DNA of 64,000 nt from UBA4466 sp963925035 (GCA_963925035.1 CAWUSK010000004.1:1-64000), one strand, 5' to 3'; counted from the first letter of the stretch, positions 17,037 through 26,394 are shown. The notes: generated by a model from the sequence alone, not told the origin. Translations and numbers: made by a program.

Positions 17037-17951
17037 TCAAAAATTCATATGTCTTTCTTTCTTTTCTTCGTAGATGTCAGCTAAAGTAACGAGTATACCA
17101 GTTTCCTCAACATTTCCAAATTCAGGATTAACAGCAGTTCCAAAAGTTCGCATCGTTGGGGATAAATTCATGTAGATATTAACCAACGGTGGAATAAATT
17201 CACCTCTTTCCTTTACAAAAGAATTCAATACTTTAAATCCTTCTTTAAATTCTAACCCAGAAAGTAACTGGTCAAAAGCATCTCTGTCATAATTCTGAAC
17301 CAATGGATGAAACGGCTGCATTAAATGATCGTTGTCTGGAAAGTAATGGTGCATGAAGTGCAATAGGAAATCACGCGCCTCAGTGTTGTAGCTTGGATAC
17401 ATCGTTACTTTTCCAAAGAAATAATTGATTTCAGGGTGTGAAACAGTAATTGCCCCAAGTCCATCCCAAATATTATCGAGTGCAAATAAACCTTTACGCG
17501 GATTTACAGACGGCTGGAAGTCAGGTTGCACAAAACTTCGACCTAATTCAATCGTATTTGGTAAAAATCGATCAATGAAACGGTCTGAAAAATCAAAATA
17601 ATGCGTTGTAGAAAGTTCAATATCTCCTTTTTGGTTAATAGAATTTTTGCACAGAATAAAACGGTATCCACCTATAATTGCCTCATCTTCTGGTGACCAA
17701 ACAATTAGTTGCTTGTAGCAGTTTTCTGAAGTGTCTAGTTCGTCTAAGTCAATCGATAGTCCTGTTCCACCGCCACCGCCACGAAACGAAACTTCGCGTA
17801 GACGACCGATTTCACGAACGACATTAGGTGAGTTGTGATAATCAACGCAATATATTTCATTGTCACCTTTACGCGTTATGCGTAAAAAGCGATCTTTATT
17901 CAATTCTTTTTTTAGTAATTCTTGTGATATAGGATCAATGATTTTTTCCAT
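17037..17951 (-). CDS. glsB: GlsB-like N-acyltransferase (glycine/amino-acid lipid synthesis)
   Basis: The 304-residue GNAT-fold protein of the OlsB/hemolysin-like acyltransferase type has I-I-G-G-Y-R-F-I-L, then I-E-L-G-R-S-F-V-Q-P-D-F at about 145-156, and the substrate segment G-L-F-A-L-D-N-I-W-D-G-L. In Bacteroidetes, GlsB attaches a 3-hydroxy fatty acid to the amino group of glycine, the first step towards glycine lipids; related enzymes start ornithine or sulfonolipid synthesis. It lies three bases after the GlsA-like gene and is co-transcribed with it. The pathway is inferred from the pair; the amino-acid acceptor could differ. Confidence 0.8.
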   Translation of the reverse strand: MEKIIDPISQELLKKELNKDRFLRITRKGDNEIYCVDYHNSPNVVREIGRLREVSFRGGGGGTGLSIDLDELDTSENCYKQLIVWSPEDEAIIGGYRFILCKNSINQKGDIELSTTHYFDFSDRFIDRFLPNTIELGRSFVQPDFQPSVNPRKGLFALDNIWDGLGAITVSHPEINYFFGKVTMYPSYNTEARDFLLHFMHHYFPDNDHLMQPFHPLVQNYDRDAFDQLLSGLEFKEGFKVLNSFVKERGEFIPPLVNIYMNLSPTMRTFGTAVNPEFGNVEETGILVTLADIYEEKKERHMNF

Positions 17952-17954
17952 AAA

Positions 17955-18782
17955 TTATACTTGCTTCCGTAAGTGATAAACTTCTTTCTTAATTTTTTGC
18001 GCCGTTGAAGCGTCATTTAAATCTTGATCAAGATAATCAGATTTTATTGGAGTTCCAACGATGAATTTAAAATGTTTATTGCGTTGCTTGAAAAGCTCAT
18101 TTGACAAATACAGCATTTCGATATTTGCTTTAATACCAAGAAATGTTCTCAATTTGTGTAAACGGTAGAAAAAGTTGGATAGCTTTCCATCAATGTAAAT
18201 GGGAATGATAGTCCTGTCGTTTTCTCTAGAGAGTGTGACAAAAGTTTTTTTCCATTCCAAATCCATTACTTCACCATTGATTTTTCTACTTACTAGCCCT
18301 GCAGGAAAGACACAAACCGCATTGTCCGATGCAAAAAGTTCTTTAATCGATTCGCGAGTTTCATTCTTGTTTTTCGCATTGCGTTGCTTGTTCACTCCTA
18401 CAAACATGTCTTTCATGCTTTCGATATTCAATAAAATATCGTTGACGATAAACTTTAAGTCCTTTCTATGATTTTGAAGCGCCGAGACAAGAATCATAGC
18501 ATCCATTCCTCCTAAAGGATGATTCATCACCAAAACAATCTTCCCTTCTTTTGGAATGTTTTCAATATTTTCAACCGAATAGGTAATATTTAAATAATCA
18601 ACAGACGCTTGACACCATTCCGCATTCTTTTTGTCTTTATGCTCTACGAGAAATGAATTTACCTCATCCTGATGTAAAATGCGTTTAAGGTAACGTAGCA
18701 CGAACCGTGGCATCCATTTCAGTACCTTTGGGTTCTTGCTTTTGATTAGTTTCTCAATGTCTATAAACTTTTCTGCTTGCAT
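17955..18782 (-). CDS. glsA: GlsA-like PlsC-family O-acyltransferase
   Basis: The 275-residue protein of the 1-acylglycerol-phosphate acyltransferase superfamily has N-H-P-L-G-G-M-D near residues 86-93. This is the H-x5-D form of the catalytic motif that marks this branch, rather than the H-x4-D of PlsC. F-P-A-G-L-V-S-R near 158-165 corresponds to the usual acceptor-binding F-P-E-G block. In the glycine-lipid pathway it adds the second acyl chain to the hydroxyl of the N-acyl amino acid made by GlsB. It is the first gene of the two-gene minus-strand operon. Confidence 0.8.
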   Translation of the reverse strand: MQAEKFIDIEKLIKSKNPKVLKWMPRFVLRYLKRILHQDEVNSFLVEHKDKKNAEWCQASVDYLNITYSVENIENIPKEGKIVLVMNHPLGGMDAMILVSALQNHRKDLKFIVNDILLNIESMKDMFVGVNKQRNAKNKNETRESIKELFASDNAVCVFPAGLVSRKINGEVMDLEWKKTFVTLSRENDRTIIPIYIDGKLSNFFYRLHKLRTFLGIKANIEMLYLSNELFKQRNKHFKFIVGTPIKSDYLDQDLNDASTAQKIKKEVYHLRKQV

Positions 18783-18922
18783 AAGATGAACGAATTTACT
18801 TTAAATTACGGTTCAAATCCCAATCAGAAACTGATTTTATTCACAATCTAATGGGAATTAAGTTTTGTTAGCTAAATGAAATAAAATAAGCGCTAATCCT
18901 GCAATTCTCCGCATCTTTATTT

Positions 18923-18930
18923 TAAATTTG
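18923..18930 (+). promoter_or_regulatory. -7 element TAAATTTG
   Basis: TAAATTTG is a perfect TAnnTTTG match, 26 bases before the ATG of the aspartate aminotransferase gene. It is the likely start of the aspartate aminotransferase-hldA-trkH transcript, which may extend to menG. Confidence 0.55.
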
Positions 18931-18955
18931 TCATATAAATTAGCGTTATAGAGTT

Positions 18956-20149
18956 ATGATTGAATTATCAGATCGTTTGAATGCAATGGAAGAGTCTGCT
19001 ACCATTGCGATGTCTAGAAAAAGTAGAGAGTTGAAATTGCAAGGAAAAGACATCATTTCATTGAGTCTTGGAGAGCCTGACTTTTTTACTCCAGAATTTA
19101 TTAAAGATGCTGCAGTCCAAGCGATGAAAGATAATTTTACAATGTACACGCCAGTTCCTGGTTACGATGATTTGCGTGAAGCAATTTCAAAGAAATTCAG
19201 AAGAGATAACAATTTAGATTATAAGGCTGATCAAATTGTAGTTTCTACTGGAGCAAAACAATCCATTGCCAATGTGGTTTTGAGTATTGTAAATGCCGGA
19301 GATGAAGTTATAATTCCTGCACCATATTGGGTTTCTTATGTTGAAATCGTAAAGGTGTCTGAAGGTGAGTCTGTGATTGTAAATGCTGGAATTGAAAGTG
19401 ATTTTAAAATTACTCCAGCGCAATTGGAAGCAGCAATTACTCCAAAAACGAAAATGATGATTTTTTCTACACCATGTAATCCTACAGGTTCGGTGTATAG
19501 CAAAGAAGAATTAAGAGGATTAGCAAATGTTTTGGCTAAACACCCACAAATCGTTGTGATCAGCGATGAAATATATGAACACATTAACTTTGGTACAAAG
19601 CACGAAAGTTTAGCGCAGTTTACAGAAGTTTATGACCAAGTAGTAACAATTAACGGTGTTTCTAAAGCTTGGGCAATGACAGGTTGGAGATTAGGTTACA
19701 TCGGAGCTTCTAAAAAAATAGCTGATGCATGCACGAAAGTACAAGGTCAATTTACTTCAGCGACATGTTCAATAACTCAAAAAGCGGCCATTGCTGCTAT
19801 GGAAGCTGACCCAATTGTTTTGAAAGATATGATTGCGGCGTTTGCGAATAGAAGAACGCTAGTACTTGAAGCATTGAATACAATTGAAGGGGTAAAAACA
19901 AATATGCCGGGAGGTGCTTTTTACGTTTTCCCTGATGTTTCTTATTTTTATGGAAAGTCTTTCAAGGGAAAAGTGATTGAAAACGGAAGTGATTTGTGTT
20001 TGTATCTTTTAGACGAAGCGCTAGTTGCTTTGGTAACAGGTGAGGCTTTTGGCGATGACAATTGTATTCGTATTTCTTACGCTGCTTCTGAAGAAACATT
20101 AACGGAAGCCATGAAGCGTATTAAAATTGCATTGGAAAAATTAGCATAG
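18956..20149 (+). CDS. Aspartate aminotransferase, PLP class I
   Basis: The 397-residue fold-type I aminotransferase has S-L-G-E-P-D-F at 37-43, C-N-P-T-G at 174-178, D-E-I-Y-E at 204-208, the PLP lysine K237 in N-G-V-S-K-A-W-A-M-T-G-W-R, and R-I-S-Y near the C-terminus for the substrate carboxylate. It interconverts aspartate/2-oxoglutarate and oxaloacetate/glutamate; the AspB-type branch may also act on prephenate or aromatic substrates. It is first in a run in which the next gene starts at the very next base. Confidence 0.92.
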   Translation: MIELSDRLNAMEESATIAMSRKSRELKLQGKDIISLSLGEPDFFTPEFIKDAAVQAMKDNFTMYTPVPGYDDLREAISKKFRRDNNLDYKADQIVVSTGAKQSIANVVLSIVNAGDEVIIPAPYWVSYVEIVKVSEGESVIVNAGIESDFKITPAQLEAAITPKTKMMIFSTPCNPTGSVYSKEELRGLANVLAKHPQIVVISDEIYEHINFGTKHESLAQFTEVYDQVVTINGVSKAWAMTGWRLGYIGASKKIADACTKVQGQFTSATCSITQKAAIAAMEADPIVLKDMIAAFANRRTLVLEALNTIEGVKTNMPGGAFYVFPDVSYFYGKSFKGKVIENGSDLCLYLLDEALVALVTGEAFGDDNCIRISYAASEETLTEAMKRIKIALEKLA

Positions 20150-21139
20150 ATGAATGTAGAAGCATTATTTGAGGAGTTTACACAGAAACGTATTCTTGTA
20201 TTGGGCGATGTAATGATCGATGCTTATATGAGAGGTTCAGTGACACGTGTTAGTCCAGAAGCGCCAGTTCCAATTATAAATCTAAAAAAAACAGAAGATC
20301 GTTTAGGAGGTGCCGCGAATGTTGCTTTGAATTTAATGGCGTTAGGCGCAGAACCAATTTTATGTGCAGTTATTGGAAATGATAAAGGAGGAGAAACGTT
20401 TTCTTCATTACTTCAAATAAGAAATTTGACTTCGGAGGGAATTGTTAAATCTGGTAACAGAATTACAACAGTTAAGACACGCGTAATTGGAAATCATCAA
20501 CAATTGTTAAGGATTGATGACGAACAAACTAACGACTTAACGAACGCCGAAGAAAACGAGCTAATTGAAAAAGTAAAACAAATTATTGCTTCCGAAATTG
20601 ACGCGATCATCATTGAAGATTACAATAAAGGCTTGTTGACAAAAAGAGTCATTGAGTCAGTTATTCAATTGGCGAATGATAATCATATAATTATTGCAGT
20701 AGATCCAAAGAAGAATAATTTTTTCACTTACAAAAATGTAACGCTTTTTAAACCAAACTTAAAAGAGTTAAAAGAAGGGCTGAATACTCAATTTGACTTC
20801 GCAAATGACCGTGATAAATTTGAAAAGGCCATTCATAAATTGGAAGATAAATTACAAAACAAAATCAGTTTTGTAACGCTATCCGAGTATGGAGTTTACA
20901 TTAAAGGTGGAAATAATCAACATTATATAGACGCTCACCACCGTAATATTTCGGATGTAAGTGGAGCTGGTGATACTGTTATTTCTGTTGCAACACTATG
21001 CTTAACAGTAGGTATGGACATCGACGAAATTGCAGAGATAGCAAATATATCTGGTGGATTGGTATGTGAGATTAGTGGAGTAGTACCCATTGATAAAGAG
21101 CGATTTAAGGCTGAAGTGCTCAAATTGAAGACAGCATGA
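20150..21139 (+). CDS. hldA: D-glycero-beta-D-manno-heptose-7-phosphate kinase (PfkB family)
   Basis: The 329-residue PfkB kinase matches the N-terminal kinase domain of RfaE/HldE: V-L-G-D-V-M-I-D-A-Y near 18-27, R-L-G-G-A-A-N-V-A-L-N near 55-65, and the anion-hole D-V-S-G-A-G-D-T near 264-271. It phosphorylates heptose 7-phosphate at C1 for ADP-heptose synthesis, used in LPS core or surface glycans. The cytidylyl/adenylyl-transferase domain of HldE is missing, so the next step must come from a separate gene not in this window. It directly abuts the upstream aminotransferase and overlaps trkH by four bases (ATGA). Confidence 0.85.
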   Translation: MNVEALFEEFTQKRILVLGDVMIDAYMRGSVTRVSPEAPVPIINLKKTEDRLGGAANVALNLMALGAEPILCAVIGNDKGGETFSSLLQIRNLTSEGIVKSGNRITTVKTRVIGNHQQLLRIDDEQTNDLTNAEENELIEKVKQIIASEIDAIIIEDYNKGLLTKRVIESVIQLANDNHIIIAVDPKKNNFFTYKNVTLFKPNLKELKEGLNTQFDFANDRDKFEKAIHKLEDKLQNKISFVTLSEYGVYIKGGNNQHYIDAHHRNISDVSGAGDTVISVATLCLTVGMDIDEIAEIANISGGLVCEISGVVPIDKERFKAEVLKLKTA

Positions 21140-22965
21140 GTTTAAAAGAATTTCGTGAACGCGTAAACCTAAAAATTTACGATGCAAAGCCAAAAGTACT
21201 TGGTGCGTTGACAATTCTAAATATTATTGTTTCTCTGGCTGCAATGGGTACTCTGGTGTTTTATTACGGATTTAACATCTCTTATTATGAAGAAAAAGTG
21301 TGCTTCTCTATTTTGGAGTCAAGTTTCGCTTTCTACATTTTAAGGTATTTAATAAAATTATTTTTTGATTTTCATCCTCCGACCTATATCCGAAGTAACT
21401 GGTTTGAAACTATAATTATTGGGTTACTTCTCATTGAAGGAATATCCTACAATATTTTTGGTTCTATGATTATAGAACCGGTTTTTATTTCAATGGGATT
21501 CATAGATTTCGGCGCGTTTTCTATTATATTTGTTCAGCTGTTTATCTTTTTGATTCTTATACAAAAAGTAATTAAACAACGTAATTTTAGACCTTGGATG
21601 AAAATTCATCCAGGCTGGTTGTTTACGATTTCAATTGCACTAATGACATTGATTGGAGGGTTGTTGTTGATGCTACCGGAAATGACAAGGGCATCCGGTG
21701 GATTGAACTTCATTGATTCTGTTTTTCTTTCAATGTCTTCTGTTAGTGTGACAGGACTTTCTACAGTCGACGTTGGCTACACATTGACGTTTAAAGGTCA
21801 AATGATAGTAATGGTCTTGATCAAACTTGGTGGATTAAACACCATCGCCTTTGGAGCATTGATGTTAGTGGTTGCTAAATTCGGAGTAGGGATTAAGTAC
21901 CATGAAGTGATTGAAGATTTTGTAAATAGTGACTCTTTATTGAACGCAAAAAACATGTTGGCAAAAATTGTTCTTTGGGCAACAGCAATTGAAGTAATTG
22001 GAATAATATTGTTGTTCATTGGATTTGGAAATGATGGTATTTTTGCTGATACTGGAAATCGATTTTTCCAGGCCGTTTTTCATGGCATTTCTGGATTTAA
22101 TAACGCCGGACTTTCAACACTGCATGGAGGATACATGCATCCAGATGTGATAAACAACACTTTTGTTCATACGGTAACAATGGTTTTATTTTTCTTCGGT
22201 GGTTTCGGGATGATTTATGTGTTTGATTTATTTGAAATAAAAAGACTGCGTGAACGAATGAAAACCCCTTGGAAGACAATTGAGTTTGGAACAAAAATAT
22301 CCCTGTATTTCACATTAGGCTTATTGTTTGCCGGAGCTGTCTTCTTCTTGATTTTTGAATGGGAAACTTCTCTTTCTGGAAAAAGCACATTTGACGCCGT
22401 TAACATGGCTTTGTTTCAATCCATGACAACCAGAAATGCAGGGTTTAATGTTGTTGATACAGCAATGTTGTCAATGCCAGTATTGATAATGTTCTTGTTC
22501 TTAATGTTTATTGGAGCTTCCTCTGGTTCAGCTGGTGGAGGAATTCGAACTTCAACGTTTGCAATTATTTGGGCATCTGTGATTTCAACAATTAAGGGTA
22601 AAGCGCATACAGAATTGTATAAAAGAACAATTTCCAACGACGTGGTATTAAAAGCATACGCAATTTTTGTGTTCTTCATCGTTGGAAATATTATTGGACC
22701 TTTCGCCTTGGCAATTACGGAGGCTGATTTATTAGCATCTGGAAAATACGATTTTATGGATTTGGTGTTTGAGCACGTGTCAGCAGCCAGTACTGTTGGA
22801 TTATCGACGGGAATTACATCTGAACTAAGCGGTGCAGGGAAAGTTATATTGATAATTGCAATGTTTATAGGCCGTGTCGGAACATTGACCTTAGCGTACC
22901 TCGTTGGAAAGAAAGTTATTAGTAAAAATTATAAATACCCAAAAGGCCATACTATGGTCGGATAA
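21136..22965 (+). CDS. trkH: TrkH/KtrB-family potassium uptake channel subunit
   Basis: The 609-residue membrane protein has two or three extra N-terminal helices ahead of four M1-P-M2 repeats. The pore loops are recognisable: S-S-V-S-V-T-G-L-S-T-V-D, G-I-S-G-F-N-N-A-G-L-S-T, S-M-T-T-R-N-A-G-F-N-V-V, and A-A-S-T-V-G-L-S-T-G, each with a selectivity-filter glycine. S-G-S-A-G-G-G-I-R-T-S-T matches the conserved segment after the third pore loop. It takes up K+ (or Na+-coupled K+). No TrkA/KtrA regulatory gene is adjacent. ATG overlaps the hldA stop. Confidence 0.92.
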   Translation: MSLKEFRERVNLKIYDAKPKVLGALTILNIIVSLAAMGTLVFYYGFNISYYEEKVCFSILESSFAFYILRYLIKLFFDFHPPTYIRSNWFETIIIGLLLIEGISYNIFGSMIIEPVFISMGFIDFGAFSIIFVQLFIFLILIQKVIKQRNFRPWMKIHPGWLFTISIALMTLIGGLLLMLPEMTRASGGLNFIDSVFLSMSSVSVTGLSTVDVGYTLTFKGQMIVMVLIKLGGLNTIAFGALMLVVAKFGVGIKYHEVIEDFVNSDSLLNAKNMLAKIVLWATAIEVIGIILLFIGFGNDGIFADTGNRFFQAVFHGISGFNNAGLSTLHGGYMHPDVINNTFVHTVTMVLFFFGGFGMIYVFDLFEIKRLRERMKTPWKTIEFGTKISLYFTLGLLFAGAVFFLIFEWETSLSGKSTFDAVNMALFQSMTTRNAGFNVVDTAMLSMPVLIMFLFLMFIGASSGSAGGGIRTSTFAIIWASVISTIKGKAHTELYKRTISNDVVLKAYAIFVFFIVGNIIGPFALAITEADLLASGKYDFMDLVFEHVSAASTVGLSTGITSELSGAGKVILIIAMFIGRVGTLTLAYLVGKKVISKNYKYPKGHTMVG

Positions 22966-22971
22966 AAGAAA

Positions 22972-23706
22972 ATGGTAGAATCAAAAAATGTAAAACCTTA
23001 TTACAAGGATGAGGCTTCTAAAAAGGAAGAAGTAGCGGAAATGTTCAATAATATCTCGAGCAGGTATGATTTTTTGAATCATTTTTTATCGCTCGGAATA
23101 GATCGAATTTGGAGGAAAAAGGCGATTAAAAAATTGCGGACGATTGCTCCAAAAAAAATGTTGGACATCGCAACGGGAACGGGAGACTTTGCAATTGCTG
23201 CATTGAAATTGAATCCTGAGGAAGTCATTGGAGTTGATATTTCTCAAGGAATGTTGAATGTTGGGATTGATAAAATGAAGAAAAAGGGGCACGACAATAT
23301 TATTGAAATGCAACTTGGAGATTCTGAAAGCTTACCTTTTGAAACAGATTATTTTGATGCCATTACTGTAGGATTTGGTGTACGGAATTATGAAAACTTG
23401 GAAAAAGGATTGGCTGATATGTTACGTGTTCTTCGCCCGGAAGGAAAAGCGATAATATTAGAGTTTTCAAAGCCAAAGAAATTTCCAGTAAAACAGTTTT
23501 TTGGATTTTACTCTAAACACTTGATTCCATTCTTCGGTAAAATGATTTCTAAAGATAAACGGGCATATGCTTATTTACCTGAATCTGTTGCGGCATTTCC
23601 AGAAGGAGAAGATTTTAAACTAATTATGCAAACGGTTGGTTATCGAAATATAGAGTCTCAGTTGGTGTCAGGAGGAATTGCAACCATTTATTCAGGAGTA
23701 AAATAA
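22972..23706 (+). CDS. menG: Demethylmenaquinone/ubiquinone C-methyltransferase
   Basis: The 244-residue SAM-dependent methyltransferase of the UbiE/MenG family has M-F-N-N-I-S-S-R-Y-D-F-L-N-H at 23-36, L-D-I-A-T-G-T-G-D-F near 64-73, V-D-I-S-Q-G-M-L near 85-92, and F-G-V-R-N-Y near 134-139. Flavobacteria use menaquinone, so the role is the last methylation of menaquinone. It lies six bases after trkH and 49 bases before porT. The menG-porT order is common in Bacteroidetes. Confidence 0.93.
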   Translation: MVESKNVKPYYKDEASKKEEVAEMFNNISSRYDFLNHFLSLGIDRIWRKKAIKKLRTIAPKKMLDIATGTGDFAIAALKLNPEEVIGVDISQGMLNVGIDKMKKKGHDNIIEMQLGDSESLPFETDYFDAITVGFGVRNYENLEKGLADMLRVLRPEGKAIILEFSKPKKFPVKQFFGFYSKHLIPFFGKMISKDKRAYAYLPESVAAFPEGEDFKLIMQTVGYRNIESQLVSGGIATIYSGVK

Positions 23707-23755
23707 TGAAATCAATCGATTAAACAATATAGGTTCTAATAAATCGTTTACACTT

Positions 23756-24472
23756 ATGATGAGACTATGGGTATTTTTTGTTTTAATGTTTGTGTTCCCT
23801 GTGCTTTCACAAAAAGAAAAGCCTCAAAATTACCGTCGTTTTGATGAGAAATTGGTGCATTTTGGGTTTATGCTCGGAGCAAATACCGCGAATTTTAACG
23901 TGGTATTAAAACCGGATGCCTATTCAACATATGGCTTAAAGTCACTTATTGCAAGGTCGTCTATTGGTGGACAAGTTGGAATTGTTTCTACATTGAAATT
24001 GGGTACTCCAGTTGTTCGCTTGCGATTAATCCCAACATTATCTTTTCAAGAGCGTGTAATGACATACAATTTTGAGGACTTGGATCCTTCGGCTACTGGA
24101 GACCGCGTAAATGTTGAACGTATTAACTCAACGAACATTGATCTTCCATTAATGTTTCAATTCAGAACCCTGCGCGTAAATAATTTTGCGGCCTATGCAT
24201 TGATGGGAGCTCAGTACTCAGTTGATTTGCAATCACAAGAAAATTCAAGTCAAGATTTTAACGATCCATTTATTAAGATACGACAAATTGATTTTCAAGG
24301 CCAAGTGGGTGTTGGTGTTGAATTGTTTGCTCCGTTCTTTAAATTCGGAATGGAAGTGAAGTATTCTCATGGATTTGTGAATTCTTTCGTTCCAGAAAAC
24401 ACATTCATTGCTAATCCAATTGACAAAATGTACAATCGTGTATGGTGGTTCTCAATTATTTTTGAAGGATAG
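23756..24472 (+). CDS. porT: PorT/SprT-like outer-membrane beta-barrel protein of the T9SS
   Basis: The 238-residue protein has a signal peptide ending at V-L-S-Q (about residue 20), then an outer-membrane beta-barrel of the PorT type. H-F-G-F-M-L-G-A-N near 37-45 and I-D-L-P-L-M-F-Q-F-R near 129-138 are typical, and the last strand ends in aromatic R-V-W-W-F-S-I-I-F-E-G. PorT/SprT is needed for T9SS secretion and gliding in Porphyromonas and Flavobacterium. The menG-porT-...-trmH-tamL neighbourhood is the conserved one, here with four genes inserted between porT and trmH/tamL. Confidence 0.85.
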   Translation: MMRLWVFFVLMFVFPVLSQKEKPQNYRRFDEKLVHFGFMLGANTANFNVVLKPDAYSTYGLKSLIARSSIGGQVGIVSTLKLGTPVVRLRLIPTLSFQERVMTYNFEDLDPSATGDRVNVERINSTNIDLPLMFQFRTLRVNNFAAYALMGAQYSVDLQSQENSSQDFNDPFIKIRQIDFQGQVGVGVELFAPFFKFGMEVKYSHGFVNSFVPENTFIANPIDKMYNRVWWFSIIFEG

Positions 24473-26014
24473 ATGTCTCAAAAAATTCAATTTCAGAGTA
24501 CTCCTGAACAAGCAAAAGATTTAGTTTATCTTAAAGAGCGCATTAAAAAAGAACTTAAACTACAAAGTGACGCCTTTGAATTTCGATGGAATAGAAGGTC
24601 GATAGACGCGAGGAAAAGAGACATCAAAGTAAACTGTTCATTTGAAGTTTTTGAAGAAGGAGATGAGATTCCAGCTTTGAATTCATTTCACCCAACAAAG
24701 GTGCACGATCAAAAAGAAATTGCAATTATAGGAAGCGGACCAGCAGGAATATTTGCAGCGCTAAGAGCATTAGAAGTAGGGTTGAAGCCTATGATTTTTG
24801 AACGAGGAAAAGATGTTAGAAGTCGCCGCAGAGATTTGGCTCAATTGAACAAGGAAGGGATTGTAAATCCAGAATCCAATTATTGTTTTGGAGAAGGTGG
24901 CGCAGGAACATATTCAGATGGTAAATTGTACACGCGGTCTAAGAAGCGAGGTGATATTCAAAGAGCACTAGAATGGTTCGTTCATTTTGGAGCAACAGAA
25001 GATATATTAGTGGACGCGCATCCACACATTGGAACAAATAAATTACCTCAGATTATTGTTGAAATGCGAGAAACCATCTTAAAATATGGTGGTGAAGTGC
25101 ATTTTGAATCAAAAGTTACGGATATAATTGAAGAGAACGGGAAGATGAAATCTATTGTTATCAACGGTTCTCAAACGATAGATTTCGATTATGTGATTTT
25201 GGCTACAGGACATTCTGCGCGAGATATAATCGATATTTTTTCGAGAAATAAATGGGAGTTGGAAGCAAAGGCATTTGCTCTAGGAGTGCGTATTGAACAC
25301 CCTCAACTATTAATTGATAAAATTCAATATTCAGGCCGACTAAATGATGACTTTTTACCACCAGCTTCCTATAGTTTAGTGACACAAGTTAATGGTCGTG
25401 GTGTGTATTCATTTTGTATGTGTCCTGGAGGAATCATTGCTCCTTGTGCTACAAATGAAGGAGAAGTTGTAACCAATGGTTGGTCGCCTTCTAAAAGAAA
25501 TAATCCGTATTCAAATTCAGGGATTGTAGTGACAATTTCACCGGATGACTTTGAAGATAAATCTGCTTTAGCTTGTTTGAATTTTCAAAAGGAAGTAGAA
25601 CAGAAATGTTGGGCAGCAGCAGGTAAAGATCAAAAAGTACCAGCACAGAGATTAGTTGATTTTTTAGATGGTAAAGTCTCGAAAGACTTCCCACAAACAT
25701 CGTATCAACCAGGTTTGAAAAGTGTTGATTTGAATGAACTCTTGCCACCGTTAATTGCTGAGAGCTTAAAGCAAGCGTTTAAGGACTTTGGAAAGAAATT
25801 ACACGGTTATATTACAAATGAAGCTGTGCTGCATGCTCCGGAATCTAGAACGTCCTCGCCGATTCAAATTCCTAGAGGAGAAAATCTTCAGCATCCTCAA
25901 GTAAAAGGGCTTTATCCTTGTGCAGAAGGCGCAGGATATGCGGGCGGAATTATTTCCGCTGCAATTGACGGAATGAAATGTGTTGACCAGATTGTTATCG
26001 AGGTAAAAAGTTAA
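24473..26014 (+). CDS. FAD-dependent dehydrogenase (COG2509 type)
   Basis: The 513-residue flavoprotein has a small N-terminal domain (~75 residues), then the dinucleotide-binding G-S-G-P-A-G at 87-92, the family hallmark C-F-G-E-G-G-A-G-T-Y-S-D-G-K-L near 138-152, and a C-terminal FAD motif G-L-Y-P-C-A-E-G-A-G-Y-A-G-G-I near 481-495. Members of this family are widespread but the reaction is not established. Its ATG follows the porT stop with no gap, so it is co-transcribed with porT. Confidence 0.85.
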   Translation: MSQKIQFQSTPEQAKDLVYLKERIKKELKLQSDAFEFRWNRRSIDARKRDIKVNCSFEVFEEGDEIPALNSFHPTKVHDQKEIAIIGSGPAGIFAALRALEVGLKPMIFERGKDVRSRRRDLAQLNKEGIVNPESNYCFGEGGAGTYSDGKLYTRSKKRGDIQRALEWFVHFGATEDILVDAHPHIGTNKLPQIIVEMRETILKYGGEVHFESKVTDIIEENGKMKSIVINGSQTIDFDYVILATGHSARDIIDIFSRNKWELEAKAFALGVRIEHPQLLIDKIQYSGRLNDDFLPPASYSLVTQVNGRGVYSFCMCPGGIIAPCATNEGEVVTNGWSPSKRNNPYSNSGIVVTISPDDFEDKSALACLNFQKEVEQKCWAAAGKDQKVPAQRLVDFLDGKVSKDFPQTSYQPGLKSVDLNELLPPLIAESLKQAFKDFGKKLHGYITNEAVLHAPESRTSSPIQIPRGENLQHPQVKGLYPCAEGAGYAGGIISAAIDGMKCVDQIVIEVKS

Positions 26015-26022
26015 TTTTAGAC

Positions 26023-26055
26023 AAAAAAAAAGGAAGCCGAAGCTCCCTTTTAAAA
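26023..26055. terminator. Bidirectional terminator between FAD gene and lipoprotein gene
   Basis: AAAAGGAAGCC-GAA-GCTCCCTTTT forms a hairpin flanked by an A run on the 5' side and a T/A run on the 3' side, so it can serve both converging genes. A near-copy stands after the second lipoprotein gene at 26395-26422. Confidence 0.7.
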
Positions 26056-26070
26056 TCAATCTGAAAAAGA

Positions 26071-26268
26071 CTATTTCGTTTGAACAGTTCCTCCATAAAG
26101 CGCGCAGCTCGAATCAAAAGCTGCCTTTACAACGCCACTGCTTTTACAGTTAGTACATGTATCATAAACAATTCCGTCACTTGATACACATTCGTAATCT
26201 TTTTTACAAGAAGACAAAGCAACTACTCCTAATACTGCAAATGCAGCAACTCCTAATACTTTTTTCAT
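26071..26268 (-). CDS. Small cysteine-rich lipoprotein, copy A
   Basis: The 65-residue predicted lipoprotein begins M-K-K-V-L-G-V-A-A-F-A-V-L-G and has a lipobox ending L-S-S-C with C21 as the lipidated residue. The mature ~45-residue part has four more cysteines (C-V, T-C-T-N-C, and one in S-S-C-A-L) and ends G-G-T-V-Q-T-K. It is a paralogue of the gene at 26443-26643; the first 21 residues are almost identical while the mature regions have diverged but keep the Cys spacing and the G-G-T-V-x-T-K end. Function unknown. It has its own promoter-like element and terminator. Confidence 0.8.
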   Translation of the reverse strand: MKKVLGVAAFAVLGVVALSSCKKDYECVSSDGIVYDTCTNCKSSGVVKAAFDSSCALYGGTVQTK

Positions 26269-26332
26269 AATAAGTTTTAATTAAATAAGTTAAAAAATCA
26301 ATTAAAAGTAATCAATTATTAAATAGTTTTCC

Positions 26333-26340
26333 CAAAAATA
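26333..26340 (-). promoter_or_regulatory. -7 element TATTTTTG for lipoprotein copy A
   Basis: On the minus strand TATTTTTG fits TAnnTTTG, about 65 bases upstream of the copy A ATG. It implies copy A is transcribed separately from copy B. Confidence 0.4.
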
Positions 26341-26394
26341 AATTTATTTAAACGTTTCAATTATGCCTTTAACTAAATCCTTGTGACTTAATTG

